Source: Synergistaceae bacterium
Lineage (GTDB): Bacteria; Synergistota; Synergistia; Synergistales; Synergistaceae
Length of the DNA stretch: 5,303 bases
NCBI GenBank assembly: GCA_031283975.1
Contig: JAITAT010000250.1
Coordinates: forward strand, 1-5,303
Direction of reading: 5' to 3'
Shown here: in pieces, positions 1-5,303 of the stretch
Layout: each line of letters starts with the position of its first letter
Numbering within the stretch: position 1 is the stretch's first letter
Notes under the pieces: model-generated
What the model was told of the DNA's origin: nothing
Seen by the model: only the letters and a program-made list of their open reading frames with translations
Databases searched by the model: none
Translations under genes and position numbers: made by a program

Positions 1-15
1 CCTCGGGTATTCACG

Positions 16-20
16 GGAGG
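16..20 (+). promoter_or_regulatory. Ribosome binding site of nifJ
   Basis: GGAGG, preceded by another G, lies 10 bases before the ATG at 31. It is a strong Shine-Dalgarno match at slightly long but normal spacing, and it supports the chosen start. The promoter itself is not within the 30 bases available. Confidence 0.85.
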
Positions 21-30
21 AAACGAGACC

Positions 31-3000
31 ATGTCAACGAGAACCAAAGTTACGCTCGACGGCAATGAAGCCGCGGCTTACGTTGCTCACGCAACCAACG
101 AGGTAATAGCCATTTACCCCATAACCCCTTCGTCCAATATGGGCGAATGGGCTGACCAGTGGAGCGCTGAAGGACGCCCGAATATATGGGGAACCGTCCC
201 AAGCGTGGTGGAAATGCAGAGTGAGGCCGGGGCGAGCGGCGCGTATCACGGGGCCCTCCAGACCGGCGCTTTGGGCACTACTTTTACGGCGTCTCAAGGT
301 CTCTTGCTCATGATTCCCAATATGTTCAAGATAGCGGGGGAACTCACCGGCACGGTTATGCACGTTTCCGCGCGCACGGTGGCCACTCACGCGCTCTCCA
401 TATTCGGCGATCATTCCGATGTCATGGCCGTGCGCTCTGCCGGATGGGCGATGCTCTGTTCCAGTTCCGTGCAGGAAGTCATGGACATGGCGCTCATCGC
501 GCAGATGGCCGCGCTCGAGGGGCGGGTGCCGATACTGCACTTTTTCGACGGTTTTCGTACCAGCCACGAGGTGATGAAGGTCGAAGCGCTTACCTATGAC
601 GACATGAGGGCGCTCGTCGACCCCGAGCTGGTTTTCGAACACAGAGCCCGCGGTCTTTCGCCCGACAGGCCGGAACTTCGCGGAACCGCGCAGAACCCCG
701 ACACGTTCTTCCAATCGCGCGAAGCCTGTACGCCGTACTTTGAAGCTATGCCCAGCACCGTACAAAGAGCGATGAACAGATTCGCCACCCGCGTCGGACG
801 CAGTTACCATCTCTTTGACTATTTTGGAGCGCACAACGCGAAGCGCGTTATCGTGATGATGGGAAGCGGCGAATACGTCGCCCGTGAAGCCGTGGAACAC
901 ATGGTATCACAAGGAGAGCGCGTGGGCCTGCTCATTGTGCGCCTGTACCGTCCGTTTGACGTAAGCACGTTCCTCAACTCCCTGCCGGCGACCGTCAACT
1001 CCGTGGCGGTCCTCGATCGCTGCAAAGACCCCGCCGCTCCCGGCGAACCGCTGTACATGGACGTCGTAAAAGCTCTGTCAATCCGTCCCGAAGTGACGGT
1101 CATCGGAGGCCGGTACGGCTTGTCGTCCAAGGATTTCACGCCGGCGATGGTGAAATCCGTCTACGACGAGTTGATAAGGCTGGAACCCAAAAATGGCTTC
1201 ACCGTGGGGATAGAGGACGATATATCCTTCAGCAGTCTCGAATACGACAGCGAATTTACGACTGAGGATCAAAAGTGCGTACGCTGCCTTTTTTACGGGC
1301 TTGGTTCCGACGGTACCGTTGGCGCGAACAAAAATTCCATCAAAATAATCGGCGAGGATACCGACAATTACGCGCAAGGCTATTTCGAATACGACTCCAA
1401 AAAATCGGGCGGTATCACCACCAGCCATCTGCGTTTCGGCCCCAATCCGATATACGCCTCTTATTTCATACATCACGCTAATTTCATCGCGTGCCATCAG
1501 TTCTCGTTCCTCGAGAGATACGATATGCTGAAAAACGCCGTGCCGGAATCGACGCTTCTCATAAACAGCCCGTACGGCAAGGACGAGGTCTGGGATCATA
1601 TTCCGTTCAAGGTGCAGAAACAGATAATCGATAAAAAAATCAAACTTTACACCATAGACGCGGTCACGATAGCGAAGGAAACGGGAATGGGCGGTCGCAT
1701 CAACACGATAATGCAAACATGCTTCTTCGCGATAAGCGGCGTGCTGCCGAAGGACGAGGCCATAGCGGCCATAAAGAAATCGATAAAGAAAACCTACGGG
1801 CGCAAGGGCGACGAGGTTGTGAAAAAGAATATCGACGCGGTAGACTCGACGCTGGCCAACTTGTTCGAAGTGCGGGCCGCGGCGGAGCCGACCGCGAAAT
1901 TCGACGTGAGACCCGCGGTCGCGGAAAATTCCCCGGAATTCGTCCGTCAAGTGCTGGCCCCGATGATAATAAACGAGGGAGACTCGCTCCCGGTATCGGC
2001 CATGCCGGAAGACGGTTCTTACATGACGGGGACTTCGCAGTACGAGAAGCGCAACGTAGCTATCGACATACCGGTCTGGGATCCCGATACTTGCATCCAG
2101 TGCGGCAAATGCACTCTCGTGTGTCCCCACGCGACGATACGCGCCAAGGTGTATGACAGCAAACTTTTGAAAGACGCGCCTTCCGCCTTCAAATCGAAAG
2201 ACGCCAACTGGAAAAATTTCGCGGGAATGAAGTACACCGTTCAGATCGCTCCGGAAGACTGCATAGGGTGCGGGCTTTGCGTTTACAACTGTCCGGCCAA
2301 AAGTAAGGCCGATGTCTCCAGGAAAGCGATCAACATGTCGGAACAACTCCCTTTGCGCGAGACGGAAAGGGAAAACTGGAATTTCTTCCTTGGCATTCCC
2401 GATGTAAATCGGAACGAACTCAACCACTCGTCCGTCAAAGACGTGCAGCTCCTTCATCCGTTGTTCGAATTTTCGGGCGCGTGCGGCGCGTGCGGAGAAA
2501 CTCCGTACGTCAAGCTGCTGTCCAGTCTCTTTGGAGACAGGGCTCTTATAGCCAACGCCACAGGGTGCAGTTCGATATACGGGGGCAACCTGCCGACGAC
2601 GCCGTGGACAGTCAACGAAGACGGCAGAGGGCCGGCGTGGAACAATTCATTGTTTGAGGACGCCGCCGAATTTGGCCTCGGCTACAGGCTCACGCTCGAC
2701 AAACACCGAGAGTTCGCGGTTGAATTGCTGCGGAAATTGTCCGGCGACATAGGGGCCGATTTCGCGAAACAGATTATCGAAGCCGGTCAGACGACCGAAA
2801 AAGAAATTCACGAACAGCGCGACAGGGTGGAACTTCTCAAGGAAAAATTGTCGTGGATGGAATCGAACGACGCGCTTGAACTCCTGACCCTGGCCGATAC
2901 TCTCGTCAAAAAGAGCGTCTGGCTCATTGGCGGCGACGGATGGGCATACGACATAGGCTACGGCGGTCTCGACCATGTGCTGGCGAGCGGGCGCAACGTC

Positions 3001-3567
3001 AATGTCCTCGTTCTGGATACCGAGGTTTACTCCAATACGGGCGGGCAGATGTCCAAGTCCACGCCTCGCGGAGCTATCGCTAAATTCGCGGCCGGCGGCA
3101 AGAAGATGGGCAAAAAAGACCTCGCTCTCATGGCTATGTCCTATGGCGCCGTGTATGTTGGACGCGTGGCGATGGGCGCGAACGACGCGCACACCGTAAA
3201 AACATTCCTCGAGGCCGAAGCTTACGACGGCCCGTCCATAATCATCGCGTACAGCCATTGCATTAACCACGGCATCGAAATGAATCACGGTCTCGAACAG
3301 CAGAAGAAGGCTGTCGATTCCGGTCACTGGATATTGATGCGATATAACCCGTTGCTCGTCGCGGAAGGCAAAAACCCGCTTTCGATCGACTGTAAAAATC
3401 CGACTCTTCCTCTGAGCGACTACATCTATAACGAGGTTCGCTACAAGGCGCTTCAAAAGTCCGATCCGGCGGCCGCGGCGGAACTGCTCGCCGAAGAGGA
3501 AAAAGAACTCCAATTGAAGTGGCGCTATTATCAGCACCTCGCCGCTATGGACTATTCCGTAAGATAA
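31..3567 (+). CDS. nifJ: Pyruvate:ferredoxin (flavodoxin) oxidoreductase, single-chain PFOR
   Basis: This cytoplasmic enzyme oxidises pyruvate with coenzyme A to acetyl-CoA and CO2 and passes two electrons to ferredoxin or flavodoxin. It uses thiamine diphosphate (TPP) and three [4Fe-4S] clusters. All domains of the fused family are visible in order. The N-terminal pyruvate/TPP domain carries YPITPSSNMGEW (29-40; Thr32), VVEMQSEAGA (Glu65, the TPP-activating Glu) and HVSART (Arg115). The transketolase-C-like domain is at about 260-370. The gamma domain starts near 420 with FYGLGSDGTVGANK. A ferredoxin-like domain has two CxxCxxCxxxC sets (Cys688/691/694/698 and Cys744/747/750/754). The C-terminal TPP domain has Cys818, Cys821, Cys846 and Cys1077 for the proximal cluster, and Mg/TPP motifs GGDG (Asp969) and DTEVYSNTGGQ (996-1006). 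At 1178 residues it is full length for the family but ends before the extra C-terminal domain VII of the Desulfovibrio africanus enzyme. The start is set by the GGAGG upstream and by the family-typical N-terminus. The frame is intact. It appears monocistronic, since a terminator follows 13 bases after the stop. An electron-bifurcating or nitrogen-fixation-specific role cannot be told from sequence; a general fermentative role is most likely. Confidence 0.97.
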   Translation: MSTRTKVTLDGNEAAAYVAHATNEVIAIYPITPSSNMGEWADQWSAEGRPNIWGTVPSVVEMQSEAGASGAYHGALQTGALGTTFTASQGLLLMIPNMFKIAGELTGTVMHVSARTVATHALSIFGDHSDVMAVRSAGWAMLCSSSVQEVMDMALIAQMAALEGRVPILHFFDGFRTSHEVMKVEALTYDDMRALVDPELVFEHRARGLSPDRPELRGTAQNPDTFFQSREACTPYFEAMPSTVQRAMNRFATRVGRSYHLFDYFGAHNAKRVIVMMGSGEYVAREAVEHMVSQGERVGLLIVRLYRPFDVSTFLNSLPATVNSVAVLDRCKDPAAPGEPLYMDVVKALSIRPEVTVIGGRYGLSSKDFTPAMVKSVYDELIRLEPKNGFTVGIEDDISFSSLEYDSEFTTEDQKCVRCLFYGLGSDGTVGANKNSIKIIGEDTDNYAQGYFEYDSKKSGGITTSHLRFGPNPIYASYFIHHANFIACHQFSFLERYDMLKNAVPESTLLINSPYGKDEVWDHIPFKVQKQIIDKKIKLYTIDAVTIAKETGMGGRINTIMQTCFFAISGVLPKDEAIAAIKKSIKKTYGRKGDEVVKKNIDAVDSTLANLFEVRAAAEPTAKFDVRPAVAENSPEFVRQVLAPMIINEGDSLPVSAMPEDGSYMTGTSQYEKRNVAIDIPVWDPDTCIQCGKCTLVCPHATIRAKVYDSKLLKDAPSAFKSKDANWKNFAGMKYTVQIAPEDCIGCGLCVYNCPAKSKADVSRKAINMSEQLPLRETERENWNFFLGIPDVNRNELNHSSVKDVQLLHPLFEFSGACGACGETPYVKLLSSLFGDRALIANATGCSSIYGGNLPTTPWTVNEDGRGPAWNNSLFEDAAEFGLGYRLTLDKHREFAVELLRKLSGDIGADFAKQIIEAGQTTEKEIHEQRDRVELLKEKLSWMESNDALELLTLADTLVKKSVWLIGGDGWAYDIGYGGLDHVLASGRNVNVLVLDTEVYSNTGGQMSKSTPRGAIAKFAAGGKKMGKKDLALMAMSYGAVYVGRVAMGANDAHTVKTFLEAEAYDGPSIIIAYSHCINHGIEMNHGLEQQKKAVDSGHWILMRYNPLLVAEGKNPLSIDCKNPTLPLSDYIYNEVRYKALQKSDPAAAAELLAEEEKELQLKWRYYQHLAAMDYSVR

Positions 3568-3580
3568 AAACGGCGAAAAA

Positions 3581-3625
3581 CAAACGATAAAGCCGCCGGA
3601 CGATATTCGGCGGCTTTATCGTTTG
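3581..3625. terminator. Bidirectional intrinsic terminator between convergent units
   Basis: A perfect 18-bp inverted repeat (arms 3581-3598 and 3608-3625) encloses a 9-base loop; a G-T and an A-T pair can extend the stem to 20 bp with a 5-base loop. The core is GCCGCCG/CGGCGGC. On the - strand the stem runs directly into TTTTT, then CGCCG and a second TTTTT, a textbook terminator tail for the transporter operon. On the + strand the GC core is followed by the broken T-rich stretch TTTATCGTTT, so it can also end nifJ, whose stop is 13 bases before it. It probably serves both units, more cleanly on the - strand. The roughly 100 bases from 3626 to the permease stop hold no feature I can support. 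Confidence 0.9.
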
Positions 3626-3725
3626 AGACCTGAGCGGAATTTGGAACTCCGTCCCAGACAAGGGTTCGGGAAATATCTCTTCGGCGGGTGCGGCGCCCTC
3701 AGTCTCGCTCATGGGCGCGCGGCCG

Positions 3726-4403
3726 TTAATTACGATCGATCTCGAAGCCGGGTACGGCGAACTTTTTCTCAAGCCACATGAAGAAAAGCGACGCGAGCGT
3801 AACCATCGCAAGATAAACGAACCCTACGACCGAAAAGACAAGGGTAAAACGAAAAGAGCGGGTCGCTGCCATCTTACCCGCGCCCGTAAGTTCGATGAAA
3901 GATAGTATATAGGCTAAGGATGAATATTTTATCAGGTAAATTATCTCGTTGGAACAGCCCGGAAGGGCTCGCCTGGCTGCTTGAGGGAGTATGATCGAGA
4001 TTATCGCCTGCAAGTGTCCCATCCCAAGCGATCTGGCGGCTACGAACTGGCCGGTGCGGATGGATAATATCGCGCCGCGGATGTATTCCGAATTGTAAGC
4101 TCCGTTGCACATGATAAACCCCGTAACCGAAGCGGCAAACGGAGAAAGCGTCAATCCCAGCGACGGCAGACAAAAATAGATAACGAAAAGCAGTATGAGG
4201 AGCGGCGTGCCTTTGATAAGCAACACATAAGCCTTACAAAGCCTTGATATGGCTTTGTTCCCGTAAACCCAGCCCACAGCGACCAAGAAACCCGATAGGA
4301 GTCCGAATGGGACTGAACAGACAATCAGCTTCAGCGATGCGATAGTTCCCTGAAGCAGCGGAGCGCTCAGGTCTTGCAGGATAAAGCGCAGAGAATCATC
4401 CAT
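3726..4403 (-). CDS. Polar amino acid ABC transporter permease, His/Glu/Gln/Arg/opine family
   Basis: This is an inner-membrane permease subunit (225 aa, normal length for the family) of an ABC importer for a polar amino acid. The N-terminal part holds a first hydrophobic segment at about 19-43. The family motif [17 protein letters not shown] follows at 64-80, then a hydrophobic segment at about 88-99. The cytoplasmic EAA loop that docks on the ATPase is clear: [15 protein letters not shown], then AARSLGMG and [12 protein letters not shown] (106-149). The family-typical [15 protein letters not shown] follows (152-166). The last membrane segment is about 187-210, and the chain ends [10 protein letters not shown] plus a short tail, as is usual. 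The ATG overlaps the ATPase stop by 8 bases (ATGGATGA). The only Shine-Dalgarno-like sequence is a weak GAAG, so translational coupling to the ATPase gene is likely. It is the last gene before the terminator. It probably pairs with the permease ending at 5168. Substrate (for example glutamine, arginine, histidine or cystine) cannot be assigned. Confidence 0.93.
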   Translation of the reverse strand: MDDSLRFILQDLSAPLLQGTIASLKLIVCSVPFGLLSGFLVAVGWVYGNKAISRLCKAYVLLIKGTPLLILLFVIYFCLPSLGLTLSPFAASVTGFIMCNGAYNSEYIRGAILSIRTGQFVAARSLGMGHLQAIISIILPQAARRALPGCSNEIIYLIKYSSLAYILSFIELTGAGKMAATRSFRFTLVFSVVGFVYLAMVTLASLFFMWLEKKFAVPGFEIDRN

Positions 4404-5175
4404 TGATGCGCTTCAAAAAAGCCTTCGTCCGCGGGAACGATCTCGACGAATCCCGCGGATTCGAATCGCAGGGTCTGCCGTGCGCGTTCCCTTCCCTTAT
4501 CTGGCAGGGTGTTCCGCGCTCGACGATCACTCCTCCCTCCATAAAGAGCACCTCGCTTGCGACGGAGTATACGAACTCCATCTCGTGGGAGACGACGAGC
4601 ATCGTCATGCCACCGGAAGCCAGTTTTTTCATTACTTCCAGAACTTCTCCCGTCAGTTCCGGGTCAAGCGCGCTCGTCGGCTCGTCGAAGAGCATAATCT
4701 CCGGGTTTATGGCGAGAGATCTTGCTATCGACACCCGCTGGGCCTGGCCGCCGGACAGTTCCGCCGGGTATTTGTCCGCGAAACGATCCATTCCTACCCT
4801 GGCAAGCTCAGACATGGCGAAGTCCCTTGCCTCGCGTTTCGGCATCTTCAATACTTTTATCAGTCCTATCTCGACATTCCCGAGCGCAGTCAGGTGATCA
4901 AAGAGGTGGAAATTCTGAAAGACCATGCCCATGCGCCGCCTGACGCCGTCAATGTCGGTCGCGCGGGTGATTTCTTCATCACCCAGCCATATCTGCCCGG
5001 AATCAGGTTCCACCAGCCGGTTCAGACAGCGCAGCAACGTGCTTTTCCCAGTCCCGGAAGGACCGATGAATATTTTCACGTCTCCCTTACACACCTCAAA
5101 AGATACGCCGCGAAGGACTTCTTCCGAGTCGAAGCGCTTGCTCAGGTCTCGTACCCTCAGAATTGCGTTATCCAT
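4396..5175 (-). CDS. Polar amino acid ABC transporter ATP-binding protein (GlnQ/HisP-like)
   Basis: This cytoplasmic ATPase subunit powers an amino acid importer. The full set of ABC motifs is present (numbering from the Met at 5175): Walker [10 protein letters not shown] (38-46), Q-loop VFQNFHLF (Gln87), signature LSGGQ (140-144), Walker [13 protein letters not shown] (160-171, catalytic Glu165), and H-loop His197. The Q-loop context [15 protein letters not shown] and the ending RTKAFLKRI are typical of the polar amino acid subfamily. I prefer the start at 5175 because GGAGG lies 8 bases upstream and the product begins like its relatives. An in-frame ATG at 5220 would add 15 unlikely residues lying inside the preceding permease gene. 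The protein is 259 aa against the usual 240-245. The excess lies between GTP (221-223) and RTKAFL (249-254), where 25 residues replace about 10; an inverted repeat encodes part of this. The gene overlaps both neighbours by 8 bases and sits between two permease genes. Confidence 0.95.
   Translation of the reverse strand: MDNAILRVRDLSKRFDSEEVLRGVSFEVCKGDVKIFIGPSGTGKSTLLRCLNRLVEPDSGQIWLGDEEITRATDIDGVRRRMGMVFQNFHLFDHLTALGNVEIGLIKVLKMPKREARDFAMSELARVGMDRFADKYPAELSGGQAQRVSIARSLAINPEIMLFDEPTSALDPELTGEVLEVMKKLASGGMTMLVVSHEMEFVYSVASEVLFMEGGVIVERGTPCQIREGNAHGRPCDSNPRDSSRSFPRTKAFLKRING
4429..4458. repeat. Inverted repeat inside the 3' end of the ATPase gene
   Basis: Perfect 8-bp arms CCGCGGGA (4429-4436) and TCCCGCGG (4451-4458) are separated by 14 bases. 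Directly adjoining is the 10-bp palindrome GATTCGAATC (4458-4467). The stretch coincides with the extra residues of the ATPase (about 236-249), which are rich in Ser, Arg, Pro and Asp and unlike the family. The repeat is seen directly. Whether it is a small inserted palindromic element or chance in GC-rich coding sequence cannot be decided from one copy. Confidence 0.6.
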
Positions 5176-5303
5176 GCTGCGAACCTCCAAAACCCGGGAT
5201 GCGCCACTTGTACTCCGCACGACGGAGTATCCTCATCCCAAGGTAATTCATTATTATAAAAATTGCGGCGGTAGCGAGATAAAGAGGAACGGGCGCACGG
5301 GTT
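5168..5303 (-). CDS. Amino acid ABC transporter permease, 3' end only (cut by window edge)
   Basis: Reading the - strand from 5302 gives 44 open codons and a TAA at 5170-5168. They begin [20 protein letters not shown] and end with KWRIPGF plus a short tail (GGSQHG). A final membrane segment (about codons 5-20 of the fragment), then a basic stretch ([10 protein letters not shown]) and RIPGF, matches the C-terminus of polar amino acid permeases, whose last residues are commonly of the form RL.IPGF. The complete permease at 3726-4403 ends in the comparable AVPGF. The gene continues beyond the right edge, so its start, EAA loop and most membrane segments are not visible. Its stop overlaps the ATPase start by 8 bases (ATGGATAA). 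It is most likely the partner subunit of a heterodimeric permease. Confidence 0.8.
   Translation of the reverse strand, partial: TRAPVPLYLATAAIFIIMNYLGMRILRRAEYKWRIPGFGGSQHG
5184..5188 (-). promoter_or_regulatory. Ribosome binding site deciding the ATPase start
   Basis: GGAGG on the - strand (CCTCC on +) lies 8 bases before the ATG at 5175, ideal spacing. It lies within the last codons of the upstream permease. It favours 5175 over the in-frame ATG at 5220. Confidence 0.85.
5211..5229. repeat. Short hairpin upstream of the ATPase start
   Basis: TACTCCG (5211-5217) and CGGAGTA (5223-5229) form a perfect 7-bp inverted repeat with a 5-base loop. It lies inside the last codons of the upstream permease, 22 bases before the ATPase ribosome binding site in the mRNA. 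It could fold in the transcript, but there is no T-run after it, so it is not a terminator. Any regulatory role is speculative. Confidence 0.4.

Noticed and set aside
1078..2457. Long antisense open frame of 459 codons inside nifJ, along with others at 34-900 and 2647-3537 on the - strand
   Set aside because: They lie wholly over a gene with intact, well-conserved protein motifs. Their translations are rich in Arg, His, Val and Phe with no domain I recognise. Open antisense frames are expected from the codon bias of a moderately GC-rich gene.
3660..3675. AGGGTTCGGG reminiscent of a tRNA T-loop
   Set aside because: There is no acceptor stem, anticodon arm or D-arm around it on either strand.
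3545..3712. Possible 55-codon gene on the - strand after the permease stop (beginning MSETEGAAP)
   Set aside because: It has no Shine-Dalgarno sequence before its ATG, runs straight through the terminator hairpin and overlaps the end of nifJ. It resembles no family I know.
5176..5220. Upstream start for the ATPase at 5220
   Set aside because: It would add 15 residues unlike the family and lengthen the overlap with the preceding permease gene. The ATG at 5175 has a well-placed GGAGG.
4561..5230. GACGGAGTAT occurs at 4561-4570 and again at 5221-5230
   Set aside because: Both copies are only 10 bases long and lie in coding sequence in unrelated contexts. Nothing else flanks them in common, so chance is likely.
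4480..5259. Open frames on the + strand opposite the ATPase (259 and 164 codons)
   Set aside because: They are shadows of the ABC ATPase, whose full set of nucleotide-binding motifs is on the - strand. They show no recognisable domain.

Overview
The window looks like ordinary chromosomal sequence from an anaerobic bacterium. It holds two convergent transcription units that meet at a shared hairpin terminator. On the + strand is one very large gene, complete from ribosome binding site to stop. It encodes a five-cofactor pyruvate:ferredoxin (flavodoxin) oxidoreductase of 1178 residues (NifJ/PFOR type), with every catalytic and cluster-binding motif I looked for in place. On the - strand, running inward from the right edge, is part of a polar amino acid ABC transporter operon: the last 44 codons of one permease, a GlnQ-like ATPase, and a second, complete permease.

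Layout: 1-30 is the leader with the nifJ ribosome binding site. 31-3567 is nifJ. 3581-3625 is a perfect 18-bp stem able to terminate transcription from both sides. 3626-3725 is about 100 bases of non-coding 3' trailer of the transporter operon. 3726-4403 is the second permease (-), 4396-5175 the ATPase (-), and 5168-5303 the 3' end of the first permease (-), cut by the window edge. The three transporter genes are joined by two 8-base stop/start overlaps of nearly identical sequence, so they are almost certainly one mRNA. No substrate-binding protein gene is visible; it would be expected further upstream, beyond 5303.

The transporter would use ATP to import a polar amino acid (substrate not determinable here). 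PFOR would oxidise pyruvate to acetyl-CoA and CO2 with reduced ferredoxin. That pairing suits an amino-acid-fermenting anaerobe, but the genes are convergent and not co-transcribed, so any functional link is inference. Both units are moderately GC-rich yet use the ATA isoleucine codon often, which suggests a common genomic background and no recent transfer of one relative to the other. The phylum cannot be fixed from this; an amino-acid-fermenting group such as Synergistota is a guess only.

I found no undescribed system. The points most worth a second look are an atypical insertion of about 15 residues near the ATPase C-terminus, encoded by a perfect inverted repeat, the twin 8-base overlaps, and the bidirectional terminator.
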